From Bisbaumannia sp015645095 (lineage in GTDB: Bacteria > Pseudomonadota > Gammaproteobacteria > Pseudomonadales > Halomonadaceae), in assembly GCA_036871055.1 (NCBI GenBank), contig CP141893.1:2108001-2172000 (forward strand): a stretch of 64,000 bases of DNA, in the 5' to 3' direction. Below the pieces are notes generated by a model that made no database searches, had not been told where the DNA came from, and saw only the letters and a program-made list of their open reading frames with translations. Of this stretch, positions 35,328-43,959 are shown piece after piece (position 1 is the first letter of the stretch; each line of letters opens with the position of its first letter). The position numbers and the translations under genes were made by a program.

Positions 35328-35555
35328 TTTTTTCGCATCTCCCGGTTTCTTTAATCCGTCCCGCCCTGACCTGTCACCGCTGAGCGACAAGATGGGAGAC
35401 ATGTAAATTTCATGCCCACTGATGTAGCCATACCTTGTCAAGAAGCACTACCATCTCGAGGGGTGGGCGGTTAGCATTGGCTGGAATTGCACACTGCGCC
35501 GCTTGCAACAACGGTGTGTAGGACGCAAGTGAAACGAGCATAAGGGAGACTCTCG

Positions 35556-35933
35556 ATGATCAAGAAAGGCATTGCCCTGCTGGCCGTGGCCGGCATGATG
35601 ACCACCCCGCTGGCCATGGCTCAGGCCATTCCTGCCGCTGCCTCCAGCCAGGCCCCCGGCGTGGGTGCCGGTGCCGCCGGTGCGGGTGCTAGTGCTGGAG
35701 CCGGTGCAGGCGCCGCTGGTGCGGGCGCTGGCGCTGGTGCGGGCGCTGCTGCAGGTGCAGGCGCGGCCGCCGCTAGCCCGCTGGCCGGTGTTGCCGCGGC
35801 TACCGGCCTCTCCACCGCTGCCGTGGCCGGCGTCGGTGTCGCCGCGGCTGCCGCCGTGGGCGTCGGCGTTGCCGCTGCGGGTGGCAGCGGCGGCGGAGCA
35901 ACTGGCACCACCGGCACCACCGGCACCAACTAA
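35556..35933 (+). CDS. Exported Ala/Gly-rich low-complexity protein (YjbE/GfcA-like)
   Basis: The 125-residue protein has a signal peptide (KKGIALLAVAGMM then MAQA, cleavage probably near residue 23). The mature part is almost wholly Ala and Gly with scattered Val, Ser and Pro, ending in short TGTT repeats. GGGAG precedes the ATG by nine bases. It is the first of four plus-strand genes matching the yjbEFGH or gfcABCD order, where the first gene also encodes a small Ala/Thr-rich exported protein. The name is by position and composition, since low complexity prevents firm homology. Its function in E. coli relatives is unclear. Confidence 0.75.
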   Translation: MIKKGIALLAVAGMMTTPLAMAQAIPAAASSQAPGVGAGAAGAGASAGAGAGAAGAGAGAGAGAAAGAGAAAASPLAGVAAATGLSTAAVAGVGVAAAAAVGVGVAAAGGSGGGATGTTGTTGTN

Positions 35934-35935
35934 GC

Positions 35936-36607
35936 ATGCGGCGCATAATCACCGCAACGCTTCGGGGCCGCCTTCGGGCGGCCCTGTTGTGTGCATCCCC
36001 CCTGTTAGTGGCTGGTTGCGCCAGCGATGGCACCACCCCCATGTCGGCCTCGCTTCAAGCCCTATGGGGCAGCGACGGCGCAGATGCCGAGCGCGCCGAA
36101 GCACTGCCCCATGCCTCCTTGCTGGTTCAGGCCGGAGACATTCGCGGCCTGATGGTGATGGGCTTTCGGGTGGGCCAGCAGAGCTACTGGCCCTCGGCCG
36201 ACGGCCTGACCCTGGAGCTGAGCGGCGATGGCCTCTTCGCCGTCGATGGCCTGGAGCAGACCCTGTTGGCCACCCACTACACCGGCCTGGCGGCGGCGTC
36301 ACTGCCTTGGCATGGCCAGGATGCGCGTGACTACCGGGTGATACGCCACTGGATCGATGCCCAAGGGCAGATGCAGCGCGGTGAAGCCCAGGCCCGATTG
36401 CATTGTGGCCGCCTGGAGACACGTCACCTGCCGCTCGGCGAGCGCCAATTGCAACGCTGCCACGAAACCCTGACCTGGGCGGATGGCCGCACCTCTCGCA
36501 CTCGCCTGTGGCGTGACCCCGTGGATCATGCCCTCTGGGAGGTCGATGGCCAGCCCTGGCCCGATGCCCCGCGGATCGCCTGGCGAGTCGCCCGCCCCTG
36601 GTGGTAA
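35936..36607 (+). CDS. YjbF/GfcB-family lipoprotein
   Basis: The 223-residue protein has a basic N terminus, a hydrophobic stretch and a lipobox ending LLVAGC (Cys about 28), so it is probably an outer-membrane-attached lipoprotein. The mature region resembles YjbF/GfcB in length and in the DARDYRVIRHWIDAQGQ and ETLTWADGRTSRTRLWRDP segments. E. coli GfcB belongs to group 4 capsule biogenesis. It starts two bases after the upstream stop and lies 29 bases before the GfcC-like gene, in an apparent operon. Confidence 0.85.
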   Translation: MRRIITATLRGRLRAALLCASPLLVAGCASDGTTPMSASLQALWGSDGADAERAEALPHASLLVQAGDIRGLMVMGFRVGQQSYWPSADGLTLELSGDGLFAVDGLEQTLLATHYTGLAAASLPWHGQDARDYRVIRHWIDAQGQMQRGEAQARLHCGRLETRHLPLGERQLQRCHETLTWADGRTSRTRLWRDPVDHALWEVDGQPWPDAPRIAWRVARPWW

Positions 36608-36636
36608 CCGGCCGTGGTAACCGACAAGAGCCCCCT

Positions 36637-37365
36637 ATGAAGCACGTCATTTCCCTGGCCTTCGCCGGCCTTTTGCTTGGCGCCACCACGGCGGTGGCTG
36701 CCGTGGCGCCGACCCCGGGCGATACCCTGGCCGAGGCCTGGGTCGATTGGCAGGAGCAGCGCACATCCCCCCTGGACTGGGGCTACAGCTTCGCGCTTCG
36801 CCAGTCCGATGCCAGCGCCTACCAGCGGCAGGAGGCCGCGCTGCTGGCACGCCTGGATGCCCTGCGCGGCGCCTTCCCCGGCGCATCGGCCTGGCACGAT
36901 AGCCTGCGCCGCCTTGCGGGAAGCGGGCTGGCCCGCAGTCCCGAGCGGCTTGATCTCCCCCACCTGGCGGCTGACTTGCGCCGCAACCCACGACTGACCT
37001 CGCTGGTACATATGGGCACTTGCCCGCCTCCCGACTGGATCGAAGTGTGGTCTCAGCAGGGGGTGTCGCGCCTGGACTGGCAGCCAGGCCTGACCAGCGA
37101 CGGCCTGCTGGCGCAGCTGCCTCGTGACACCCGCCGAGGGGTGGACGTGATGCATGTCACTGCGCCGACCGGCCAGGTGACTCGCCTGGGCATCGCCGCC
37201 TGGAACCACCAGCGCCTGCCGCTGGCTCCAGGAGCTCGGCTGGTGCTATTGAACCCGCGCCATGTCGAGGACCGACAGGCGACCGAGGCCCTCCTTGCCG
37301 AGCTGGCCGACTACCTTGCCACTCGCCTGCCCGGCGACGCCTGTGAGTTGAAGGGATTCTATTGA
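36637..37365 (+). CDS. GfcC-family periplasmic capsule protein
   Basis: ATG 36637 gives 242 residues with a signal peptide (hydrophobic to AVAA, about residues 1-22). An upstream in-frame GTG would precede the signal, so the ATG is preferred. The mature part has SLVHMGTCPPPDWIEVWSQQG and a C-terminal RLVLLNPRHVEDR...ELADYLATRLP segment, consistent with the GfcC/YjbG family of two beta-grasp domains and helices. GfcC is periplasmic and required for group 4 capsule. Its stop overlaps the next ATG (TGATG). Confidence 0.85.
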   Translation: MKHVISLAFAGLLLGATTAVAAVAPTPGDTLAEAWVDWQEQRTSPLDWGYSFALRQSDASAYQRQEAALLARLDALRGAFPGASAWHDSLRRLAGSGLARSPERLDLPHLAADLRRNPRLTSLVHMGTCPPPDWIEVWSQQGVSRLDWQPGLTSDGLLAQLPRDTRRGVDVMHVTAPTGQVTRLGIAAWNHQRLPLAPGARLVLLNPRHVEDRQATEALLAELADYLATRLPGDACELKGFY

Positions 37366-39497
37366 TGCAAGCGCTCTCCTCCCCCGCTCGCCATACGCTC
37401 CGTCGCGGCCTGCTCATGGCCGGCCTGGTTGGCATCGCCGTGCCGGTCCATGCCGGCAGCCTTGGCCAGGGCCACAGCGACTTCGGCGGCATTGGCCTGA
37501 TGCAGACCCCCACCGCCCGCATGGCGCCCCTCGGGCATTTCAGCGCCAGCTGGAGCCGCACCGCGCCCTACCGCCGCTATGGCATCTTCTTCCAGCCCAC
37601 CGAGTGGCTGGAAGGGGGCTTTCGCTACGTGGAGATCGAAGATCGCCTGTTCGGCGAGGAGATCGCCGGCGACCGGGCCTACCTGGACAAGGGCTTCGAT
37701 ATCAAGCTGCGCCTCTGGCAAGAGAGCCGCTACCTGCCCGAGCTGGCCGTGGGCCTGCTCGATGCCGGCGGCACGACCCTGTTCGGCGCCGAGTACCTGG
37801 TCGCCAGCAAGCGCTGGTACGACCTGGACTTTCACCTGGGCCTGGGCTGGGGCTATCTGGGTCGCGCCGGCGACATGTCCAACCCGCTGGGCCGGCTCGA
37901 TGATCGCTTCTACGACCGCCCCCGCTTCGCCGGTAGCTCCGATGGCGGCGAGCTATCGCTGTCGCAGATGTTCCGCGGGCCGGTGGCGTGGTTCGGTGGT
38001 GTCGAATACCAGACCCCCTGGGATCGCCTGCTACTGCAGGTGGAAGTGGAAGGCAACGACTACTCCGCCGATCGCGCCGAGTCCGACCTGGAGCAGGACT
38101 CCCGCGTCAACCTGGGCGCCCGGCTCCGCCTGACCGATAACGTCGAGCTGCGGGCCGGCTGGCAACGCGGCAATACCGCCATGCTTGGCGTCTCGCTGAG
38201 CACCAACCTGGCGGGGCTCAGCCAGATCAAGCGCGACCCGCCCCCGGTGCCCCTGGAGGAGGCCACCGCGTGGCATACCATGGACTGGGGCGAGGTCAGC
38301 CACGAACTGGAGAGCAACGCCGGCCTGCGCGTCGAGCGCATCCAGACCCAGGAGTCGACCCTGATCGTCGAAGGCGAACCGACACGCTACCGCTCCCTCG
38401 GCCAGAGCGGCGTCCGCGCCAGCCGCATCCTGCATAATCATACCGCCAGCGACATCGACACCTTCGAATACCGCTGGAGCGAGCGCGGCATGCCCATGCG
38501 CGTGGATCGCGTGCCTCGCCAGGCCTTTCTGGAAGCCGCCGCGGCGCGGGACGCCGAGGGTGACTTCTACGCTCGGCTCGAGACCTATGGCCGCCATCAA
38601 CCCAGCCTCGCCGACGAATACGCCGAGCCGCTGCATGTCCAGCACGAGGCTCCGCGCCGCCGCTTCTCCTACGGCATCGGCCCCGCCCTCAACCAGAACT
38701 TCGGCGGACCGGATGGCTATCTCTATCAGTTGATGCTCGCCGCCAACGCCGAGTACCGCACCGACCCGAACGGCTGGCTCTCGGCCAGCCTGAGCTGGAC
38801 CCTGGCCGACAACCTCGACAAGTACGAGTACATCGCCGAGTCGGACCTGCCGAGGGTGCGCACCTTTATCGGCGATTACCTGGCCGAGACCAGCCTGGGG
38901 CTGAGCAACCTCCAGTACACCCGCACCACCACCCTGGGCGACGACTGGTATGCCATGGGCTACGGCGGCCTGCTCGAGACCATGTATGCCGGCGTGGGCG
39001 GTGAAGTGCTCTATCGCCCCTTCGGCAGCCGCTGGGCGCTCGGGGCCGACCTCAACTGGGTGCGCCAACGCGCCTTCGACCAGCGCTTCGGGCTGCGCGA
39101 CTACAGTATCGCCACCGGTCACCTGAACGCCTACTGGGAGACCGGCATCGAGGATGTCCTGGCCAAGGTCAGCGTCGGCCGCTACCTGGCGGGCGATATC
39201 GGCGCCACCCTCGACCTGTCACGGGAGTTCGCCTCAGGCGTGCGCATCGGCGGCTGGGCCACCCTCACCGACGCCGGCAGCGACTTCGGCGAGGGCAGCT
39301 TCGACAAGGGGCTCTACCTGTCGATGCCGCTGGACGCCTTCTTCGTGCGCTCGAGCCGCGACCGCGCCCGGATTGCCTGGCAGCCGCTGACCCGCGACGG
39401 TGGCGCCCGCCTCCATCGCCGCTACCCGCTCTACGACCTGACCCAGGAGCGCCAACCGGAGCGTCCCGAGATCGACCGACGCAGGGATTGGGAATAG
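37365..39497 (+). CDS. YjbH/GfcD-family outer-membrane protein
   Basis: The 710-residue protein has a signal peptide (about 1-27). Then comes the family-typical GHSDFGGIGLMQTPTARM, alternating beta-strand segments with aromatic ends, YLDKGFDIKLRLW, and a C-terminal series of strands (LGLSNLQYTRTTTLGDDWYAMGYGG, then KGLYLSMPLDAF), consistent with a large beta-barrel of the YjbH/GfcD (DUF940) group. In E. coli the homologue is an outer-membrane partner of the Gfc proteins. It is the last gene of the four-gene operon and is followed by a strong intrinsic terminator. Confidence 0.88.
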   Translation: MQALSSPARHTLRRGLLMAGLVGIAVPVHAGSLGQGHSDFGGIGLMQTPTARMAPLGHFSASWSRTAPYRRYGIFFQPTEWLEGGFRYVEIEDRLFGEEIAGDRAYLDKGFDIKLRLWQESRYLPELAVGLLDAGGTTLFGAEYLVASKRWYDLDFHLGLGWGYLGRAGDMSNPLGRLDDRFYDRPRFAGSSDGGELSLSQMFRGPVAWFGGVEYQTPWDRLLLQVEVEGNDYSADRAESDLEQDSRVNLGARLRLTDNVELRAGWQRGNTAMLGVSLSTNLAGLSQIKRDPPPVPLEEATAWHTMDWGEVSHELESNAGLRVERIQTQESTLIVEGEPTRYRSLGQSGVRASRILHNHTASDIDTFEYRWSERGMPMRVDRVPRQAFLEAAAARDAEGDFYARLETYGRHQPSLADEYAEPLHVQHEAPRRRFSYGIGPALNQNFGGPDGYLYQLMLAANAEYRTDPNGWLSASLSWTLADNLDKYEYIAESDLPRVRTFIGDYLAETSLGLSNLQYTRTTTLGDDWYAMGYGGLLETMYAGVGGEVLYRPFGSRWALGADLNWVRQRAFDQRFGLRDYSIATGHLNAYWETGIEDVLAKVSVGRYLAGDIGATLDLSREFASGVRIGGWATLTDAGSDFGEGSFDKGLYLSMPLDAFFVRSSRDRARIAWQPLTRDGGARLHRRYPLYDLTQERQPERPEIDRRRDWE

Positions 39498-39510
39498 CGG
39501 ACACGAAAAA

Positions 39511-39545
39511 GGGGCCGACTCGCCAGGGCCGGCCCCTTGGTTTTT
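39511..39545 (+). terminator. Intrinsic terminator after the yjb/gfc-type operon
   Basis: GGGGCCG and CGGCCCC form a stem, the loop region holds ACTCGCCAGGGC, and the sequence TTGGTTTTT follows. It lies 14 bases after the GfcD-like stop. It separates this operon from the WbpM-like gene, which therefore needs its own promoter between 39546 and 39640; none was identified with confidence. Confidence 0.85.
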
Positions 39546-39640
39546 CCGAATATTTCCCACGGCTTCGAGTAGTGAGCCGCCGCCTGTCACAGTAGACTAT
39601 AGGCCTTTGCCGGATCGATACGCTAAAGGATGGGAACCCA

Positions 39641-41596
39641 ATGAAAGACTCCTCCCGGCTGCATCAACGCGTGGCCGAGATGAGCCGGGCGAAGAAGCGG
39701 CTGATCATGGTGATTTCCGACCTGATCGCCCTTCCCGTGGCCCTCTGGTCTGCCTACGCACTGCGCTTCGCCGACTGGTGGCCGGAGCGCTACCTGGAGC
39801 CCTTCTGGTGGCTGTTCCTGGTAATACCGCCCGTGGGGGTCTATATCTTCGCCCGGCTGGGGCTCTACCGCGCCGTGGTGCGCTTTATCGGGCCCCAGGC
39901 ACTATGGGCCGTGGTCAAGGGCGTGCTCCTGCTCGCCGTACTGATGTGGGCCCTGGCCTACTTCGCGCGCCTCCAGGGCTTCCCCCGCTCGATTCCCATC
40001 AACTTCGCCCTGGTGGCCATCGTCTACGTGGGCGGTACCCGCTTCCTGGTGCGCAGCTATTACCAGTGGCTGATCAAGCACTACACCGAGAAAGAAGCGG
40101 TGGCCATCTACGGCGCCGGCGGCGCCGGCGCCCAGCTGGCCCTGGCGCTCTCCAACAGCCGCGAATTCTATGTGGCCGCCTTTCTCGATGATGACGCCGC
40201 CCTCTGGGGCAGCACCATCAAGGGGGTCAAGGTGTACGCGCCGGAGACCTTCCACGAGGTCGCCGGTCAACTGGGCATCAAGCGAGTACTCCTCGCCCTC
40301 CCCTCGGCCACCAAGCAGCAACGCAAGCGGGCCCTGGACAAGCTGGCCGATGCCCCCGTGCATGTGCTGACCGTCCCCTCCATGCCGGAGATCGTCTCCG
40401 GCGAGGCCTCGGTGGATCAACTGCGCGAGGTGGAGCTCGAGGACCTGCTGGGTCGGGACCCGGTGCCGCCCAGCGAGGAGCTGATCAACGCCAGCCTGAA
40501 CGACAAGGTGGTGATGGTGACAGGCGCCGGGGGCTCCATCGGCAGCGAGCTGTGCCGGCAGATCATGCGCGGCAGCCCCCGCGCCCTGGTGCTCTACGAG
40601 ATCAATGAATACAGCCTCTACGCCCTGGATCAGGAACTGGAAGCCCTCAAGCGGGAGCTTGGCGAATCCTTTCCCATCTACCCCCTGCTCGGCAACGCCT
40701 GCGATCCGCGCCGGGTGTCGGCGGTCATTTCCCGCTACGGCGTCCAGACCCTCTACCATGCCGCCGCCTACAAGCATGTACCGATCGTCGAGAACAATGT
40801 GCTGGAGGGCATTCGCAACAACGTTCAGGGCACTCGAGTGGTGGCCGAAAGCGCCGCCCGCCTGGGCGTGGAGCGCTGCATCCTGGTCTCCACCGACAAG
40901 GCGGTGCGGCCCACCAACGTCATGGGCGCCAGCAAGCGCATGGCCGAGCTGATTCTCCAGGACCTGGCCCAGGACGCCAGCGCAACGGTCTTCTCCATGG
41001 TGCGCTTCGGCAATGTGCTGGGCTCGTCCGGCTCGGTAGTGCCGCTGTTCCGCCAGCAAATCGCCGAGGGCGGCCCGATCACCGTGACCCACCCGGAGAT
41101 CACCCGCTTCTTCATGACCATTCCCGAAGCGGCCCTGCTGGTGATCCAGGCCGGCTCCATGGCCCAGGGGGGCGATGTCTTCGTCCTCGACATGGGCGAC
41201 CCGGTGAAGATCGTCGACCTGGCCCGGCGCATGATCCAGCTCAGCGGCCTGGAAGTGCAGGACGAAGCCAACCCCGACGGCGATATCGCCATCGCCTTCA
41301 GCGGCCTGCGCCCCGGCGAAAAGCTCTATGAGGAGCTGTTGATCGGCGACGCGGTCATCGGCACCGCCCATCCCAAGATCATGCGCGCCGAGGAGGAAGT
41401 GCTGCCCCGCGAGCGGCTGCATGCCCTGCTCGACGAGCTGGAGCAGGCGGAAAACGAGATGGACAGCCACCGCGCCTGCGAGACCCTGCGCAGCGGCATT
41501 CGCGGCTTCAAGCACAGCAGCGCCATCTGCGACCTGCTGCTGCCCGCCGTCGCCACCACCGACGAGCCCAAGATTCACCGACTCAGGCCCCATTGA
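39641..41596 (+). CDS. WbpM/FlaA1-type UDP-sugar 4,6-dehydratase (membrane form)
   Basis: The 651-residue protein has four N-terminal membrane helices (about residues 20-140) and a first Rossmann domain (YGAGGAGAQLA). The catalytic SDR domain follows, with TGAGGSIGSELCRQI near residue 291, STDKAV in the active site and RFGNVLGSSGSVVPLF. This is the plan of WbpM, which converts UDP-GlcNAc to UDP-4-keto-6-deoxy-GlcNAc. Together with the SDR at 49526-50452, it could make UDP-QuiNAc or a related sugar as the first residue of the second polymer. It starts the plus-strand operon of region C. Confidence 0.88.
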   Translation: MKDSSRLHQRVAEMSRAKKRLIMVISDLIALPVALWSAYALRFADWWPERYLEPFWWLFLVIPPVGVYIFARLGLYRAVVRFIGPQALWAVVKGVLLLAVLMWALAYFARLQGFPRSIPINFALVAIVYVGGTRFLVRSYYQWLIKHYTEKEAVAIYGAGGAGAQLALALSNSREFYVAAFLDDDAALWGSTIKGVKVYAPETFHEVAGQLGIKRVLLALPSATKQQRKRALDKLADAPVHVLTVPSMPEIVSGEASVDQLREVELEDLLGRDPVPPSEELINASLNDKVVMVTGAGGSIGSELCRQIMRGSPRALVLYEINEYSLYALDQELEALKRELGESFPIYPLLGNACDPRRVSAVISRYGVQTLYHAAAYKHVPIVENNVLEGIRNNVQGTRVVAESAARLGVERCILVSTDKAVRPTNVMGASKRMAELILQDLAQDASATVFSMVRFGNVLGSSGSVVPLFRQQIAEGGPITVTHPEITRFFMTIPEAALLVIQAGSMAQGGDVFVLDMGDPVKIVDLARRMIQLSGLEVQDEANPDGDIAIAFSGLRPGEKLYEELLIGDAVIGTAHPKIMRAEEEVLPRERLHALLDELEQAENEMDSHRACETLRSGIRGFKHSSAICDLLLPAVATTDEPKIHRLRPH

Positions 41597-41598
41597 GC

Positions 41599-42867
41599 AT
41601 GACGACACCTGCGGCGCCGCCCCAAGCACGGGGCGGCATCATGACCCATTACACCAGTCTCGCCATCTTCCTGCTCGGCGCCCTCGCCCTGAGCCTGCCC
41701 AGCGGCTATTCGCTGGGGGCCCTGATGCTGGTGCTGGCCAGTCCCATCCTGCTGATTCGCCCCCGCCCCCTCGAGCTGACCCGCGAGGACCAGGCCATCC
41801 TGCTGGTCCTGGGCCTCTACTTCGCGGTAACCGCGCTCTCCGCCTGGCTCGATGGCCAGGGCTCGCGGGGGCTCGACAAGCCCTCGCGCTTCCTGCTGGC
41901 CATCCCCGCCCTGCTGCTGCTGATCGCCTACCCACCGCGCCTGAGCTGGCTATGGCACGGCCTGGCGATCGGCGGCATGGCAACCGGCGGCCTGGCCATC
42001 TGGCAGAAGCTGATCGAAGGCACCAGCCGAGCCGGCGGCTTCACCCAGATCATCCAGTACGGCAACATCAGCCTGCTGCTGGGCATGCTCTGCCTGGCCG
42101 GCCTGGGCTGGGCCTGGGCACAACCCCGCCGCCGGGCCTGGCTGGTGTGGCTGGGCTTGGGCGCCGCGGGCGGCCTGCTGGCCTCCCTGCTCTCGGGCAG
42201 CCGAGGCGGCTGGCTGGTGGCCCCGCTGATGCTGCTGGTGCTCTACTGGGCCGAGGGGCGCCGCCTGCCTCGCCGTATGCAGCTGGGCCTGGTGATGGCG
42301 GTGCTGATTGCCGGGGCGATCAGCTACACCCTTCCGGAGCTGGGCGTGCAGCAACGCGTGCATACGGCCACCGATAACGTCGCCAACTACCTGAGCGGCG
42401 AGAATCGCGATACCTCGGTCGGCCTGCGCTTCCAGATGTGGGGCGCCGCCGGCGAGCTCTTCCAGCAGCGCCCGCTGTTCGGCTGGGGAGAGCATGGCTA
42501 CCGTGAAGCCATGGCGGAGATGGCCGTGCGGGGCGAGATCGCCCCTCGCGTGGCCGAGTTCCACCATGCCCACAACGAGTGGATCGATGCGGCCGCCAAG
42601 CGTGGAATCATCGGCATTACCGCCCTGCTCTGTCTCTACCTGGTGCCGCTGGTGGCCTTCGCGCGCCGCCTCAATGCCCCCAGCCCCGCGTGCCGGGCCC
42701 TGGCGGCAGCGGGGAGCCTGCTGCCCATCGCCTATCTCGGCTTCGGCGCCACCCAGGCCTTCCTCGAACACAACAGCGGGGTCATGATCTACGCCTTCTG
42801 GCTGGCCGTGCTCTGGGCCATGTTTCGCCAGACAACAGCCACCACCGCCAAGGACACCACGACCTAG
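41599..42867 (+). CDS. O-antigen ligase/polymerase-like membrane protein
   Basis: ATG 41599 is used here. A TTG at 41593 overlapping the previous stop (TTGA) and an ATG at 41641 just before the first helix are alternatives. The product of about 420 residues has some 10-12 hydrophobic helices. SGSRGGW near the middle and a large loop with GLRFQMWGAAGELFQQRPLFGWG and HHAHNEWIDAAAKRG are typical of the WaaL/Wzy superfamily. It may polymerise or ligate the Wzx-exported repeat; which of the two is not decidable. A second family member lies in the same operon. Confidence 0.82.
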   Translation: MTTPAAPPQARGGIMTHYTSLAIFLLGALALSLPSGYSLGALMLVLASPILLIRPRPLELTREDQAILLVLGLYFAVTALSAWLDGQGSRGLDKPSRFLLAIPALLLLIAYPPRLSWLWHGLAIGGMATGGLAIWQKLIEGTSRAGGFTQIIQYGNISLLLGMLCLAGLGWAWAQPRRRAWLVWLGLGAAGGLLASLLSGSRGGWLVAPLMLLVLYWAEGRRLPRRMQLGLVMAVLIAGAISYTLPELGVQQRVHTATDNVANYLSGENRDTSVGLRFQMWGAAGELFQQRPLFGWGEHGYREAMAEMAVRGEIAPRVAEFHHAHNEWIDAAAKRGIIGITALLCLYLVPLVAFARRLNAPSPACRALAAAGSLLPIAYLGFGATQAFLEHNSGVMIYAFWLAVLWAMFRQTTATTAKDTTT

Positions 42868-42872
42868 CGCTT

Positions 42873-43292
42873 ATGCTCTATTTCCTGGTCATGGGCGCCA
42901 TCGCCCTCAGCATGCTGTTCAGCGTCGCCTGGCTACTGGTCAAGACGATCCGCCTGATTCGGCCACGCCGACCCGCTCGGGCCGGCCGGTCTCGCCAAGC
43001 CAGCGCTCGCGGCAAGTCGCAAGCCGCCAAGCGCGGCAAGCCCCAGGCGCCCGGCCGCTTTGCGCGCCTGCTGGCTCACCTCTCTCCCCTCCGTGGTGCC
43101 GCCCCCCTCTGCCTGGTGGCCTGGGCCACCTACGGCGCCCTGCGCCTGGCGCATCACGGCATGCAGGCGAGCCCCCGCACGCCTCCCGGCACCTTCGATG
43201 ACCTGATCGCCGTCGTGGGTGGGCTAGCCCTGGTCCTGCTGGTCGCCACCCTGATCGGCCTGCTGGGACACTGGCAACGCCGCCGCCAATAG
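42873..43292 (+). CDS. Small membrane protein of unknown function
   Basis: ATG 42873 lies five bases after the upstream stop and encodes 139 residues: a membrane helix at about 2-24, a strongly basic, Lys/Arg/Ala-rich linker (about 28-64), a second hydrophobic stretch (about 75-92), then a helix at about 110-130 and a basic tail. No family is recognised. The reading frame continues upstream inside the previous gene, but that part is shadow coding. Position between a polymerase-like gene and an acyltransferase suggests a support role in glycan assembly, without direct evidence. Confidence 0.55.
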   Translation: MLYFLVMGAIALSMLFSVAWLLVKTIRLIRPRRPARAGRSRQASARGKSQAAKRGKPQAPGRFARLLAHLSPLRGAAPLCLVAWATYGALRLAHHGMQASPRTPPGTFDDLIAVVGGLALVLLVATLIGLLGHWQRRRQ

Positions 43293-43403
43293 GCAAGAAA
43301 TCGCCCGTTCCTGCCATAGTTTTGCCCATGGCTTCCGCTAAGTCGTGATAGCATTTACCCAACCCCAAACATAAATTAGAACATCCTATACGGGGCAGGG
43401 ATC

Positions 43404-43952
43404 GTGATACTGCAAACCATCAAGTTGCGGCTGCGTAATCGGCTGCGCATTTCCCCGGGCAACCAGATCGAGGTGGCGCCCGGGGCCAAGCTTCGCCATT
43501 GCCATATCGTCGTTCGCGGTCGAGGCAATCGGCTCAAGATAGCGGATTCGGCCAACCTCAGGGGCGTCCTGCTGGAGCTACGCGGGGAAGAGAACGAGCT
43601 GCACATCGGGGCCGATACCGTGATCGGCGAAGGCTGCTACCTGAGCGCGCGCGGGACCCGCACGCGGCTCGAGATCGGCAGCGACGGCATGCTCTCGCGA
43701 AACGTCAGGGTCATGACCGGTGATGGCCATGACATTCATCACCAGGGGCGCCTGATCAACCCACCCGGCTCCATCCGTGTCGGCGACCATGTCTGGTTCG
43801 CCGATGGTGCGACTATCCTCAAGGGAGTCAGTCTCGGCGATGGGGCCGTAGTGGGCCTGGGCAGCGTCGTGACACAGGATGTGCCTCCGGCCACGATCGC
43901 CGCCGGTAACCCGGCCCGCATCATTCGCCAAGAGATTCACTGGACCCGCTGA
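43404..43952 (+). CDS. Hexapeptide-repeat acyltransferase
   Basis: The 182-residue protein starts at GTG 43404, after GGGGCAGGG. It contains repeated hexapeptide-type turns forming a left-handed beta-helix, a short GDGHDIHH element with the likely catalytic histidine, and a final SIRVGDHVWFADGATILKGV, VVGLGSVVTQ and GNPARIIR sequence. This is the WbbJ/LpxA-like plan of O-acetyl or N-acyl transferases. It probably acetylates a sugar of the glycan made by region C and D genes. The 43293-43403 gap may hold a promoter but no clear pair was seen. Confidence 0.85.
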   Translation: MILQTIKLRLRNRLRISPGNQIEVAPGAKLRHCHIVVRGRGNRLKIADSANLRGVLLELRGEENELHIGADTVIGEGCYLSARGTRTRLEIGSDGMLSRNVRVMTGDGHDIHHQGRLINPPGSIRVGDHVWFADGATILKGVSLGDGAVVGLGSVVTQDVPPATIAAGNPARIIRQEIHWTR

Positions 43953-43959
43953 GCCGCCC

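Larger units (their letters stand above)
34964..35555. other. Divergent regulatory region between the capsule operon and the yjb/gfc-type operon
   Basis: This 592-bp interval separates two outward-facing transcription units and must hold promoters for both. It contains the ops element (35025-35037), a degenerate REP-like stretch (35085-35112) and an FNR/Anr-like box (35314-35327). An AT-rich stretch lies around 35295-35355. No convincing sigma-70 pair with correct spacing was found by eye. No open frame looks real. Confidence 0.6.

Noticed and set aside
35466..35477. ops-like GGCGGTTAGCAT on the plus strand before the YjbE-like gene
   Set aside because: It has an extra T within the core GGCGGTAGC, and the operon downstream is short. 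The exact site on the minus strand is far better.
35478..35495. Sigma-54-like TGGC and TTGC pair
   Set aside because: GG and GC are separated by 8 bases, not the required 10.
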